Below, piece by piece: positions 42,762-51,845 of a DNA stretch of 64,000 bases. The position numbers and the translations under genes were made by a program. The DNA is taken from NCBI RefSeq assembly GCF_003369575.1, contig NZ_PIOC01000027.1, positions 1-64,000 of the forward strand. Reading direction: 5' to 3'. The DNA comes from Oceanobacillus arenosus (GTDB lineage: Bacteria; Bacillota; Bacilli; Bacillales; Amphibacillaceae). The first letter of the stretch is position 1. Each line of letters starts with the position of its first letter. The notes beneath the pieces were generated by a model that was not told where the DNA came from, made no database searches, and was given only the letters and a program-made list of their open reading frames with translations.

Positions 42762-44708
42762 TTATTTTCTTAATGTTTTCTCTGCTACTTCATTTTTAAT
42801 TAATGCTTCAAAGTCAGTGTAACTGTATGTTTCTGATTTTTGTTCTCCGTAGCGGCGTACGTTTACTGCGTTGTCTTCAATTTCCTTATCACCTAGAACG
42901 AGTGCAAATGGAATTTTTTGTGTTTGTGCTTCGCGAATCTTATAGCCGATTTTCTCGTCGCGTTCATCCATTTCCACCCTGATGCCTTGTAGTCGTAATT
43001 TATCTACCACTTCTTTTGCATAATCAAGATGCACTTGCGGTGAAACAGGAATTACTTTCACTTGTGTTGGTGCAAGCCATGTTGGGAATGCTCCTTTGTA
43101 CTCTTCTATTAAGAAGGCAACAAAGCGTTCCATTGTTGACACAACACCACGGTGGATAATAACTGGACGATGCTCTTTGCCGTCTTCGCCAATATACGAT
43201 AAGTCAAAGCGTTCTGCTGCTTGATAGTCAAGCTGTACAGTAGAAAGTGTTTCATCCTTTCCTAGCGCTGTTTTCACTTGAACATCTAGTTTAGGACCAT
43301 AGAATGCTGCTTCGCCTTCCGCTTCCACGTAATCTAGATTCATTTCTTCCATTGTTTGTTTTAATGTTGTTTGTGCTAATTCCCACATTTCATCGTTGTC
43401 GATATATTTCTCTTTATCTTCTGGGTCACGATATGAAAGGCGGAAGTAATAATCCTTAATCCCGAAGTCTTTATATACTTTTTGCACCAATTCAACTACA
43501 CGAACAAATTCTTCTTTTAATTGATCTGGCCTTGCAAAGATATGCGCATCATTCAATGTCATCGCACGAACACGTTGCAATCCTGCTAAGGCACCACTCA
43601 TTTCATGGCGATGCTGCATGCCAAGTTCTGCAATGCGTACTGGTAATTGACGGTAGCTCCATAATTTGTTTTTAAAGACCATCATATGATGTGGACAGTT
43701 CATTGGACGAAGCACCAATTCCTCATTATCCATTTCCATCGGCGGGAACATATCATCTTTATAGTGTTCCCAATGTCCGCTCGTTTTGTATAACTCCACA
43801 CTTCCTAGTACTGGTGTATATACATGGTCATAGCCTAGGCGTTCTTCTAAATCGACGATATAGCGCTCAATATTGCGACGAATGGTTGCACCCTTTGGTA
43901 ACCATAACGGTAAACCTTGGCCAACTTGTTGAGAAATGGTAAAGATTTCTAACTCTTTTCCGAGCTTACGATGATCCCGTTCTTTTCTTTCTTCTAGGAT
44001 ACGTAGGTGCTCATCAAGTTCTGCTTGTTTTTCAAATGCTGTTCCGTAAATTCGTTGCAGCTGTTTATTATTGCTATCCCCGCGCCAATATGCACCAGAG
44101 ATGGATAATAATTTGAATGCTTTAATTTTACTTGTTGATGGAACATGGATTCCGCGGCAAAGGTCAAAATATTCTCCCTGCTCATAAATGGTTACCTGTT
44201 CATCTTCAGGAATCGCTTCAATCAATTCGAGTTTCAAATCATCGCCAATTGCTTGGAATCGCTCGATTGCTTCTGCACGAGTAACTTCGATACGTTTGAT
44301 CTCTAAGTTTTCATCAATAATGCGTTTCATTTCTTTTTCTATTAGTGGAAGATCTTCCGGTGTGATGGATTGCTCAAGATCCATGTCATAGTAGAATCCT
44401 TCTTCAATTACTGGACCAACACCGAACTTCACATCTTTGTAAAGGCGTTTCACTGCTTGCGCCAATAAATGTGCTGCAGAGTGACGCATCACTTCAATGC
44501 CCTCTTGATTTTTGTACGTAATGATTTCAACCGCACCACCATGGTCTAATTCACGACGTAAATCTACTAACTCTCCGTCTAGCTTGATTGCTAATGCCTG
44601 TTTCTTCAATCCAGAAGAAATCGAACCTGCAATATCTTCTCCAGTAGTTCCAGCTGGGTACTCCTTTACTGCTCCATCTGGAAATGTAATGTTAATTTCT
44701 GCTGCCAT
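42762..44708 (-). CDS. thrS: Threonyl-tRNA synthetase
   Basis: This 648-residue class II synthetase has an N-terminal TGS domain ([21 protein letters not shown]), an editing domain with [15 protein letters not shown] (about 80-95) and [12 protein letters not shown], the catalytic core ([13 protein letters not shown] with zinc Cys/His, motif 2 [15 protein letters not shown]), and the C-terminal anticodon domain (QVKVIPVS onward). The ATG at 44708 has GAAGGGAG at the right distance; the frame is open 6 codons more. It is controlled by the T-box leader upstream. Confidence 0.98.
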   Translation of the reverse strand: MAAEINITFPDGAVKEYPAGTTGEDIAGSISSGLKKQALAIKLDGELVDLRRELDHGGAVEIITYKNQEGIEVMRHSAAHLLAQAVKRLYKDVKFGVGPVIEEGFYYDMDLEQSITPEDLPLIEKEMKRIIDENLEIKRIEVTRAEAIERFQAIGDDLKLELIEAIPEDEQVTIYEQGEYFDLCRGIHVPSTSKIKAFKLLSISGAYWRGDSNNKQLQRIYGTAFEKQAELDEHLRILEERKERDHRKLGKELEIFTISQQVGQGLPLWLPKGATIRRNIERYIVDLEERLGYDHVYTPVLGSVELYKTSGHWEHYKDDMFPPMEMDNEELVLRPMNCPHHMMVFKNKLWSYRQLPVRIAELGMQHRHEMSGALAGLQRVRAMTLNDAHIFARPDQLKEEFVRVVELVQKVYKDFGIKDYYFRLSYRDPEDKEKYIDNDEMWELAQTTLKQTMEEMNLDYVEAEGEAAFYGPKLDVQVKTALGKDETLSTVQLDYQAAERFDLSYIGEDGKEHRPVIIHRGVVSTMERFVAFLIEEYKGAFPTWLAPTQVKVIPVSPQVHLDYAKEVVDKLRLQGIRVEMDERDEKIGYKIREAQTQKIPFALVLGDKEIEDNAVNVRRYGEQKSETYSYTDFEALIKNEVAEKTLRK

Positions 44709-44737
44709 ATTTATTACTCCCTTCAAAAATTAAATTC

Positions 44738-45012
44738 AAAAAGCGCTCGTTCCTTTGCATCGGTTAAATGCAAAGGGACGAGCGCTTGTATGCTTCGTGG
44801 TTCCACCCTAATTCCCGTGAAAATTCTCACGGCTTCATTAATCTTTAACGCAGATAAGACGCTACTAATTACTATTATTTCCATAGTAGAGTTCAGAGGT
44901 GGTAATTACTTGTCGATACATTAGGAAGCTTGCAGCCAAATGACTTCCCTCTCTTAAATGTATGAATGACAACGAATCATGTCCTCATCATTACTTTTCA
45001 TAAGTTTCGATT
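44738..45012 (-). promoter_or_regulatory. T-box leader of thrS (Thr)
   Basis: The minus strand carries the T-box AGGGTGGAACCACG (around 44796-44809). The terminator at 44738-44788 has a stem of about 20 bp (AAGCGCTCGTCCCTTTGCAT side). Stem I has the loop sequence TAATTACCACCTCTG, where ACC is the likely threonine specifier. Uncharged tRNA-Thr should allow readthrough into thrS. Confidence 0.95.
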
Positions 45013-45023
45013 ACTATATTGGA

Positions 45024-45052
45024 ATTATAGCGCTAATTTTTTCAGAATGCAA
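45024..45052 (-). promoter_or_regulatory. Sigma-A promoter of thrS
   Basis: On the minus strand TTGCAT (45047-45052), 17 nt, TATAAT (45024-45029), directly upstream of the T-box leader. Confidence 0.8.
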
Positions 45053-45094
45053 CTTTATTTTTGGCTATTTCTAATAGATTGTTGTTTTTAGTGA

Positions 45095-45415
45095 TGAGTA
45101 GTTGATGTAAAGAGCGAACTAGTGACAATTGTAATTTTAGATTTTGCCAGCAGTTACTATTCGTACGAGGGTCTCCAGTATTTTGCTACAATCGACGTCG
45201 ATAGTCCGTGGTTTTGTCATTCTTTTGACGTTAGATTCTGCACTACCCCCAGCGGAAAAAATACACGAAGACTCCTGCGGGAAGAAGAGCCTAGGTGAGA
45301 CTCTGAAGTGCGATAGCACAAAGAGGCTCACCAGCTCCCCGCGGAAAGCGAAGTGTATTTTTGGAGCGGTGGATCAGGTAGCAAAATATCATCCTAAGTT
45401 AGTTCGCACTTTAAA
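45095..45415. repeat. Family B repeat, copy 3 (with terminal inverted repeats)
   Basis: About 320 nt with inverted ends GTAAAGAGCGAACTAGT (left) and TTAGTTCGCACTTTA (right). The right interior is a GC-rich hairpin unit, AAATACACGAAGACTCCTGC paired with GCGGAAAGCGAAGTGTATTT. The open frame at 45144-45476 is a product of this repeat, not a gene. Confidence 0.87.
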
Positions 45416-45444
45416 TAAAATCAGCACACCATACGAAAAGAATC

Positions 45445-46311
45445 TTATTTTTGATCATTATTTAAATAATAGGTAAAGGGAAAATGGCGTAGTGCTTGAA
45501 ACTCAACTTTCTCCTGAAACACATTAATCACGGTTAAGGTCTTTGGCTCAGATGGATCATCACCATATATTTTGATTTTTCTTGGGGTCATTGCTACTAA
45601 TGGAGCTAGATTCATTTCATTTTCATCCAATCCGACAATATAAAGGGGTTCTTTTTGCATCAACATACGTAATTCTATATTTGTAAACGGCTTTCCACTT
45701 TCGTTATAAAATGTAAAGTTATTCCCTTGAATAATATGAATAACGGGTAGTAATGCTTCCTTCTTGGCAATATATTCACGGAGCGTGTTAATAAAGCTTT
45801 GATGATCTTCTTCTCGTTTAAATTCATCAATGGCAATTCCAACATAATGAATCAGTTCATCCTTAAACGCTTTAAGGCGGAACTTGATAATCGATTCATA
45901 ATGAATAACTGCTGTTTCTTCCATACAGGCAATGAATATGGTGGTTAAAAAGTGACTCGGGTCCTTCGTGCGATCTGCTCTACTATTTCTCAGCTGGAGA
46001 CTGTCGCCATCACCTCCCGCATAAATCCACGCCGTCAGGTCATGAATCCGTTCAATTTCATCGGGATTCGAATAATAATAAATGTCCTCAATGATTTGCT
46101 TTATCATCGTTCCCAATCGGTGGATGATGAATACGTCTGCCATTGATTTAGCAATCATGTCCAACAATCCAGCATGTACCATTTCAAATTGGATTTCATT
46201 CCCCCATTCTTCATTCGTTTTCCAGTTAATTTCTATATTTTTTGTATGACGAAATAATTGCTCACAAAAACTGATAACTTCTTGCTCAGATTCAATGTAT
46301 ACCGTTAACAT
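45445..46311 (-). CDS. ytxC: Sporulation protein YtxC
   Basis: This 288-residue protein belongs to a spore-former family with no assigned biochemical function. Recognisable segments are IIEDIYYYSNPDEIERI and FRLKAFKDELIHYVGIAIDEFKREEDHQSFI. No membrane helix or catalytic motif is seen. The ATG at 46311 is 8 codons into the frame and has GAGGGTGA nearby. Order thrS-ytxC-dnaI-dnaB is conserved. Confidence 0.88.
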   Translation of the reverse strand: MLTVYIESEQEVISFCEQLFRHTKNIEINWKTNEEWGNEIQFEMVHAGLLDMIAKSMADVFIIHRLGTMIKQIIEDIYYYSNPDEIERIHDLTAWIYAGGDGDSLQLRNSRADRTKDPSHFLTTIFIACMEETAVIHYESIIKFRLKAFKDELIHYVGIAIDEFKREEDHQSFINTLREYIAKKEALLPVIHIIQGNNFTFYNESGKPFTNIELRMLMQKEPLYIVGLDENEMNLAPLVAMTPRKIKIYGDDPSEPKTLTVINVFQEKVEFQALRHFPFTYYLNNDQK

Positions 46312-46530
46312 TCGTTTCACCCTCATCCACACCAAACTGTTACATTATATGGACAAAGTAGTGAAAAAATGATTAATATGCGAATCTAGTGAAAATTTCA
46401 ATTTAGTAGGTGACATTCTTATTGTTTCTTAGTATTGGTAGAAATGCTCCTACATGATTATGTGAAAAATACTACACCAAGACTTCTCAACAAAATAGAT
46501 ACATTTTCAAAAGCGTCAAATTGCAGCCAT

Positions 46531-46576
46531 TAAAAATAGGAAAAAGCCCTATTAGATCGTAAGGCTTCTCCCTATT
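46531..46576 (-). terminator. Terminator overlapping the dnaI stop
   Basis: On the minus strand AATAGGGAGAAGCC pairs with GGCTTTTTCCTATT (14 bp, two G-U), followed by UUUAAU. The left arm includes the dnaI stop codon. Confidence 0.85.
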
Positions 46577-47498
46577 TCCGCCTGTTTGCACCAAATACTG
46601 CAACAGGTTCACTCACTTGTTTAATCCGTTCGATAATCCGACCTGCTTTTACTGTTTCGATGCCATTTTTCGTGGTTGCTAGCTGTCCCTGAAGCTGTTC
46701 GAGATCATAATTCGACGTAAAGAAAACAGGGAGCCGTTCCATCATCCGATACTGCAGAATCGAACCAAGTATTTCATCACGAAACCATGCAGACTGTACT
46801 TCCGCACCAATATCATCCAGCATTAAAATATCCGCATTCTTAAAGCGGTCGATTTTCTCATTTACAGAATCATCTTTGAATGACCCTTTAATTTCTCGAA
46901 CAAATTCTGGCATGTAAATAATCATCGATGAAATATTTATTTTCTTTAATTCATTAGCAATTGCACCTAGGAAATACGTTTTTCCCACTCCAAATGGCCC
47001 GTGAAAATAAATCCCTTTTCTCGGCAGTTCTTTACTTGCTTCGCGAATAAACCGAAATGCAGCCGCAACAGCATCATTTCGTTCTTGATCATTGTGCAAA
47101 TCATTAATCGATGCTTGCAAAATTTCTTTCGGTACATGGACACTTTGAATGAGCTTTTCTTGATCACGCTCTTTTTCATACATTAACCGACTATGGCATT
47201 TTTCATAGGATAGGTGGAGTTCATTATTCTCGACATGTAATATCGGCGAATAGCCAGGAAGCATGTTTTTACATTCCGCAAATCCTGCACAATGATTACA
47301 TTGCTTCGACTGGGTTTTATATTCATATAACTTAATTAAGCTTTTATTTATTTCTTGTTTCGTTAATTCAGGATGAATCGATAAAAACTCACGAATCTCC
47401 GGATCATGAAGTACATCATTTCTTATATTGACATAGTTTTCTTGAAAATTCTTATTCTCTTTCATCCATTTCTTTAATGTTGATTGGATTGGTTCCAT
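46572..47498 (-). CDS. dnaI: Primosomal helicase loader DnaI
   Basis: This 308-residue AAA+ protein loads the replicative helicase DnaC with DnaB and DnaD. The N-terminal domain has the cysteine/histidine cluster (CNHCAGFAECKN, later CHSRL) that binds zinc and the helicase. The C-terminal ATPase has Walker A GPFGVGKTY, Walker B ILMLDDIGAE and sensor FFTSNYD. The start MEPIQ matches B. subtilis; an upstream ATG (47507) overlaps the dnaB stop. Translation is coupled to dnaB. Confidence 0.96.
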   Translation of the reverse strand: MEPIQSTLKKWMKENKNFQENYVNIRNDVLHDPEIREFLSIHPELTKQEINKSLIKLYEYKTQSKQCNHCAGFAECKNMLPGYSPILHVENNELHLSYEKCHSRLMYEKERDQEKLIQSVHVPKEILQASINDLHNDQERNDAVAAAFRFIREASKELPRKGIYFHGPFGVGKTYFLGAIANELKKINISSMIIYMPEFVREIKGSFKDDSVNEKIDRFKNADILMLDDIGAEVQSAWFRDEILGSILQYRMMERLPVFFTSNYDLEQLQGQLATTKNGIETVKAGRIIERIKQVSEPVAVFGANRRK

Positions 47499-47503
47499 AG
47501 CAA

Positions 47504-48865
47504 TCATCCTTGAGATCTATTTTTATTGGACATAGCTTTTCCACTGAGTAGTGCTTGCAGTTCTGCTTTTTCTTTTTCTAAATCGATAACAGTTTGTGAA
47601 GCTTGCTGTACCACTTTCTTCTGCTTCGCATTGTTGCGCTCTTTAAACCAATCGGGAACAATCTCTTTCGATAGCGTCTTATAATTGTAGCTTGTCTTTT
47701 GCTTGGCACTCTTCTGGAATTTATTTTGCTCCGATTTCGCAAATTCCATCGCTTCTTTTGCCGTTTTAATATTGGCACGTGACCAGTGGCTGGCAATTTT
47801 CTCTAAATACGCCTTCGATAGCTTCATATTCGATTGTAATAAAACATAGTGTACGAGCACATTCATCACAGGCGCTGGCAAACCTTGTGAGACCATCACT
47901 TCACGAATTGCCTTTAAATCTTGCTCCGATGCTCGGTTACCACCTGACAGATCCTCTAATAATTGCTTCGGTGAAATGGATTCTAATTCATGGATTAACA
48001 TTTCTTCCTTCGTCTGCGGTTCCGTCACCTGCTGTTTCGGTTCAATGCGCTTTGTCGTTAAATGGATTGGTACTTCATAATGCTTCGATTTAAATAAATC
48101 ATGGCATGCAGTTTTAAATTCCTCGGTATCAAGTAAATTTTCTTCCGTTAATGCCCATAAAACAGACTTTTCAACCTCATTACTGTCCAAATCATATAAC
48201 ATTACCATTTGTGAAATCAGCTTCCGATTTTCTTGTGTTAATACCTTGCCTACCGGAATGAACCGCTGCTTTAGCATTTGCACAATCCATGAAAAATCGA
48301 TTGTGGCATCGTTACGCGTTGGTGCCTGATTGGTATTTTCCTTCGGCTTAGCCTCTTCAATTGACGGTGTAAAGGTTTGGAAAACATCACCAAATGCGAC
48401 CGTGATATTCTCACCCAAATCACCCGGTGCAATTTTATGATAATGACGTTTTAATGCATGAAATTTCGTGTCGCCAATTTGATGCAGAAGCAACTGGGAA
48501 AGCATCGCATCCTCGAAAAAGTTGCTCGGTGCAAATGGACTTAGTAACTCATACGTAAAAACCGTTGCATCTTCTTTTTGCTTTTTAAAGGTAGTTAAGA
48601 GACCGATGCCTTCTAGCTTCAATCTTGCTTTGTATATTTCATCTAATGGGATATTCAAATAATTCATTAATGTGTGATGGGTTTGAGGAGAAGAATCGGA
48701 TTGCAGCTCCATTTCATGTAACAAGGTTAGATATAATGTGACTGCATGTACACCAATTAACGGTTGATAGAGATGTGCCAATGATTTTGTATAATCGATT
48801 GGTAAGCATTCTTGTAAGATGACATAATACCCATCAACTGGTAACACTTTTCCTAAATATTTCAA
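47504..48865 (-). CDS. dnaB: Replication initiation and membrane attachment protein DnaB
   Basis: This 453-residue Firmicute initiation protein (not the helicase of the same name in E. coli) acts after DnaD in oriC and PriA primosome assembly. It has a winged-helix N-terminal domain (residues about 10-110) and a DnaB_2 domain with the YxxxIxxxW-like motif in LEKIASHWSRANIKTAKEAMEF near 360-385. The tail is basic and disordered. The start is TTG after GGGTGAGG. Confidence 0.95.
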   Translation of the reverse strand: MKYLGKVLPVDGYYVILQECLPIDYTKSLAHLYQPLIGVHAVTLYLTLLHEMELQSDSSPQTHHTLMNYLNIPLDEIYKARLKLEGIGLLTTFKKQKEDATVFTYELLSPFAPSNFFEDAMLSQLLLHQIGDTKFHALKRHYHKIAPGDLGENITVAFGDVFQTFTPSIEEAKPKENTNQAPTRNDATIDFSWIVQMLKQRFIPVGKVLTQENRKLISQMVMLYDLDSNEVEKSVLWALTEENLLDTEEFKTACHDLFKSKHYEVPIHLTTKRIEPKQQVTEPQTKEEMLIHELESISPKQLLEDLSGGNRASEQDLKAIREVMVSQGLPAPVMNVLVHYVLLQSNMKLSKAYLEKIASHWSRANIKTAKEAMEFAKSEQNKFQKSAKQKTSYNYKTLSKEIVPDWFKERNNAKQKKVVQQASQTVIDLEKEKAELQALLSGKAMSNKNRSQG

Positions 48866-48904
48866 ATAACCTCACCCTTTTTCATTATCAATCGTTTTTA
48901 TTTG

Positions 48905-48992
48905 TAGGTAGATAAGTATAAAACCTTTCTCACTACATAAGTGCAACTAAGGCCGTCACCTAAAGGCTTGGGTTAAACCTAAGTTTTCTAAT
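48905..48992 (-). repeat. Family C interspersed repeat, copy 3
   Basis: The most diverged copy. It keeps ATTAGAAAACTTAGG, GTGACGGCCTTAGTTGCAC and TTATGTAGTGAGAAAG on the minus strand. It begins at the nrdR stop codon (TAG is part of the repeat) and lies between nrdR and dnaB. Confidence 0.82.
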
Positions 48993-49449
48993 CCTTATCG
49001 GTTCCAGCTAATCCTTTTAGCTCTTCCAAAAACACCGTAATATCCTTGAACTGGCGATATACGGAGGCAAAGCGAACATAGGCAACTTCATCGACCTTTG
49101 ACAGTCGCTCCATTACCATTTCCCCGACATGATCACTTGCAACCTCAGATGATCCAGAATTTCGTAACTCCTTCTCGACATCAGATGCAATCCCTTCGAT
49201 TGTTTCTAGTGGAACTGGACGTTTCTCACATGCCCGAATGAGTCCACGAACCAATTTTTCTCTGGCAAATTCCTGTCTTGTGCCGTCTTTCTTCACGATA
49301 ATTAATGGGGCTTGTTCCATCCGTTCAAATGTAGTAAAACGGAACCCACATTCTTCACACTCTCTCCGCCGACGAATCGATCTGCCTTCATCTGTCGGGC
49401 GAGAGTCAAATACCTTCGTATTTTTATTATTGCAATTGGGACATTTCAT
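48988..49449 (-). CDS. nrdR: Transcriptional repressor NrdR
   Basis: This 153-residue repressor controls ribonucleotide reductase genes. It has an N-terminal zinc ribbon ([36 protein letters not shown], four cysteines) and an ATP-cone (about 46-136; [10 protein letters not shown]) that senses ATP/dATP. The ATG at 49449 is chosen because homologues begin MKCP; the frame opens 3 codons earlier. speD, which lies nearby in B. subtilis, is absent here. Its stop codon merges with a family C repeat. Confidence 0.96.
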   Translation of the reverse strand: MKCPNCNNKNTKVFDSRPTDEGRSIRRRRECEECGFRFTTFERMEQAPLIIVKKDGTRQEFAREKLVRGLIRACEKRPVPLETIEGIASDVEKELRNSGSSEVASDHVGEMVMERLSKVDEVAYVRFASVYRQFKDITVFLEELKGLAGTDKD

Positions 49450-49464
49450 TACGTTCAACCCCGT

Positions 49465-49872
49465 TCATGTTAACAATCGTTTTGCTTTTGCTTCGGTAAT
49501 TAATGGTAATTCTTTATCGATTAACACATATAATTGTTTGATTAATTTTGTACTATAGCCAAAATCTATCGGAATCATCGACTCTGTAGTTACAGAAAAA
49601 TCGACTGCTGTTCGAAATGGCCGTACCATGATTACTGTTAACACAATAAACACTTTTCTCCCTTTTGTCGCAACGATTCCTATTTCCCCATGCTCTTCTG
49701 AGATAGAGTTTACTTTAAAACTATCGGAATTAGCAATAAGTTCTTCAATTTTTTTTAATGCTTTATCTTTTGTTGTTTTATAATAACGTGTTTGTAGTGA
49801 TGTATCCCAATGATCTTCTTTTGTTTCAGCGTGATTACTAAAATATTTGGATAATGTATTGCGGATAGACAA
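49465..49872 (-). CDS. Conserved hypothetical protein
   Basis: This 135-residue soluble protein begins M-S-I-R-N-T-L and contains HAETKEDHWDTSLQTRYY, a charged helix, then a beta-rich region (GEIGIVATKGRKVFIVLTVIMV, DFSVTTESMIPIDFG). I do not recognise the family. It sits 15 nt upstream of nrdR and is probably co-transcribed. The TTG at 49872 has GAGGTG 6 nt away; a GTG at 49881 is an alternative start without a usable ribosome site. Confidence 0.72.
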   Translation of the reverse strand: MSIRNTLSKYFSNHAETKEDHWDTSLQTRYYKTTKDKALKKIEELIANSDSFKVNSISEEHGEIGIVATKGRKVFIVLTVIMVRPFRTAVDFSVTTESMIPIDFGYSTKLIKQLYVLIDKELPLITEAKAKRLLT

Positions 49873-50064
49873 TCGCCACACCTCATTAATATTTTTTTTA
49901 AAACTTATGAGTATCTTTATCGTAACTAATAGTTTAACATATTTCGTCCAATTCCTCTATCAGTATATTAAAATTCAATTTTAGAAGTCCCCATTTAGCG
50001 ACATTTGGCAATTTCTAGCAAACAGCCGCACCAACGTTTTATATCATAATTACTAAAAAGTTCA

Positions 50065-50092
50065 AAAGCCACCTAGTAAAATAGGTGGCTTT
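50065..50092 (-). terminator. Terminator of gapB
   Basis: AAAGCCACCT (50065-50074) pairs with AGGTGGCTTT (50083-50092), with U residues following on the minus strand. The gap 49882-50064 shows no gene. Confidence 0.92.
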
Positions 50093-50095
50093 CCA

Positions 50096-51130
50096 TTATG
50101 CGATTGTTGCCGTTTCTTTTTCTGTAATGAAAGTCCCAATGTAGCTTGCTAAATCAAGTACACGTCTAGAATAGCCCCACTCATTATCATACCAGGCTAG
50201 TACTTTTATTTTATTCCCTTCCATAACGATTGTTGAGAGCCCATCAATCGTTGCAGAATACTCTGTCGTCGTATAATCGATTGAAACAAGTGGTTCATCA
50301 CTAAAATGAATAATTCCTTGCAATTCCCTGCTCGCCGCTTGTTTAAATGCTTCATTTACTTCTCCCACTGTCACAGAAGATTCCACATCAACAACAAGGT
50401 CGACTAAGGAAACATTTGGCGTTGGCACCCGTAATGATAGACCATGCAGTTTGCCATTTAAATGGGGCAAAACCTCTCCCAATGCTTTCGCTGCCCCCGT
50501 TGAAGTTGGAATAATGGACTGTGTACAGCTACGTGCTCGACGTAAATCCTCATGTGGGTTATCTAAATTTTTCTGATCGTTTGTGAAGGCGTGCACGGTT
50601 GTCATCAATCCATTAATAATGGAAAAACGTTCATCAAGCACTTTCACTACTGGTGCTAAGCAATTCGTTGTACAAGATGCATTGGAGACGACATTGTCTG
50701 TTGCCGGATCGTACGTATCCTCGTTTACGCCCATTACAATTGTATTATCCACTTCTTTTCCAGGTGCTGTAATGACTACTTTCTTTGCCCCTGCCCCAAT
50801 ATGTAGTCCAGCACTTTCCCTCGTCGTAAATTTCCCTGTCGCTTCAATCACTACATCGATATTAAGGCGTTTCCATGGCAGTAAGCTCGGTTCACGAGAA
50901 CTGACGATTTCAACGAATTGACCTTCGATTTCAAGACCATTTTGCAACGCCTTCACATCTTTGTTATAAATGCCATGAATACTGTCATATTTAATTAAAT
51001 GTGCGAGAGTCTCTGGTGGATAGCTTGCATTAATTGCAACTACTTCTAATTGCTGATCGCTCATTGCTTGACGAAAAACCATTCTGCCGATTCTGCCAAA
51101 ACCATTAATAGCAACACGTGTCTTCACCAT
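50096..51130 (-). CDS. gapB: Gluconeogenic glyceraldehyde-3-phosphate dehydrogenase
   Basis: This 344-residue enzyme is the GapB type, NADP-dependent and gluconeogenic in B. subtilis. N-terminal INGFGRIGRMVFRQAM, INASYPPETLAHLIKYDS, the catalytic SNASCTTNCLAPV (Cys near 154) and WYDNEWGYS are present. INASYPP in place of the NDLTD of GapA removes the acidic residue that selects NAD, consistent with NADP use. Two CcpN boxes in front fit repression on glucose. Confidence 0.95.
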   Translation of the reverse strand: MVKTRVAINGFGRIGRMVFRQAMSDQQLEVVAINASYPPETLAHLIKYDSIHGIYNKDVKALQNGLEIEGQFVEIVSSREPSLLPWKRLNIDVVIEATGKFTTRESAGLHIGAGAKKVVITAPGKEVDNTIVMGVNEDTYDPATDNVVSNASCTTNCLAPVVKVLDERFSIINGLMTTVHAFTNDQKNLDNPHEDLRRARSCTQSIIPTSTGAAKALGEVLPHLNGKLHGLSLRVPTPNVSLVDLVVDVESSVTVGEVNEAFKQAASRELQGIIHFSDEPLVSIDYTTTEYSATIDGLSTIVMEGNKIKVLAWYDNEWGYSRRVLDLASYIGTFITEKETATIA

Positions 51131-51149
51131 TCCGATTGAATCCCCCTAA

Positions 51150-51192
51150 TATGTTATACTTAAAACTATTTTATCGTAATTAGTATAACATA
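51150..51192. promoter_or_regulatory. Paired CcpN boxes in the gapB promoter
   Basis: TATGTTATACT (51150-51160) and its exact reverse complement AGTATAACATA (51182-51192) both match the CcpN consensus TRTGHYATAYW at every position. The second box overlaps the likely -10 element TATACT of the minus-strand gapB promoter. In B. subtilis CcpN represses gapB and pckA in the presence of glucose. Confidence 0.88.
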
Positions 51193-51260
51193 TTTAAATG
51201 ATTATGTTACTCGTTTTAATATTTTTGTACAAAAATTGGCTCTTTTTGATTTACTATTAT

Positions 51261-51365
51261 AAAGTGAAACTTCATTAATTGAACAGTATCGGGATTTTAC
51301 TGGCTGTTGATCCCACACTTACTATTCTTGAAGCGGGGGTCTTACAGCCAGTTAATTCGGGAAAA
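51261..51365 (+). repeat. Family D repeat, copy 2
   Basis: Plus-strand AAAGTGAAACTTCATTA, then a 51-nt insert relative to copy 1, then GCGGGGGTCTTACAG and TAATTCGGGAAAAA. Inside, ACTGGCTGT pairs with ACAGCCAGT around GATCCC/GGGGTC to form a hairpin. It lies between gapB and a decayed gene. Confidence 0.75.
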
Positions 51366-51562
51366 ATTGAAGCTTTTCTCTAAACGAATCGTATATGTAA
51401 GTAAATATAGAAATCTAAATGATATTTTTTCAGCAACCTTAATCATTATACTAGCTATACTTGTAGGTTATGCTTTTAGTTAGTGCTTATTTAAGAGGAA
51501 GTATAAAGGTCAGCACATTGCTTCACTCAATGAATTCATTCTTAATAGGAGGAGAGCGAATA

Positions 51563-51750
51563 ATGAATAAATACGTTAAACCAATATTGAAGTAAGTGTC
51601 AAAATGAAGGATGGAAGTGTTCAAACACTTGATTCAATGACTAGCTTTAGTGAAAATGGAGGGACCACTGTTAAATTCCTCTCTCCTTTACCTTTAGATC
51701 TATCTAATGTCCGTTCGATAAATATTATCGGTAAGGAAATCGTTCTTTAA
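51563..51750 (+). pseudogene. Remnant of an anti-sigma-like (DUF4179-type) protein
   Basis: A good ribosome site (AGGAGGAGAGC) leads into ATG and ten codons (MNKYVKPILK), then a stop. In another frame EVSVKMKDGSVQTLDSM continues through SENGGTTVKFLSPLPLDL to NIIGKEIVL and a stop at 51750. The second piece resembles the C terminus of DUF4179/DUF5643 anti-sigma-type proteins. It is therefore a frameshifted or internally deleted remnant. The family call is from memory of motif style and is tentative. Confidence 0.5.
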
Positions 51751-51766
51751 GTAATTACACAGACCT

Positions 51767-51799
51767 AAAAGGCTCAGTAAAAATTACTGAGCCTTTTTG
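51767..51799. terminator. Bidirectional terminator before coaE
   Basis: AAAAGGCTCAGT (51767-51778) pairs with ACTGAGCCTTTT (51786-51797). U-rich ends on both strands let it serve the plus-strand remnant and the minus-strand coaE. Confidence 0.92.
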
Positions 51800-51845
51800 C
51801 TAGTTAATGATAAAATTGAATCGGATATGTGGTCATTCTTTTAGA

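Noticed and set aside
45144-45476. 110-codon open frame on the plus strand
   Set aside because: Generated by family B copy 3 (contains the typical SSPRKAKC-like translation of the repeat) and runs into the ytxC 3' end antisense.
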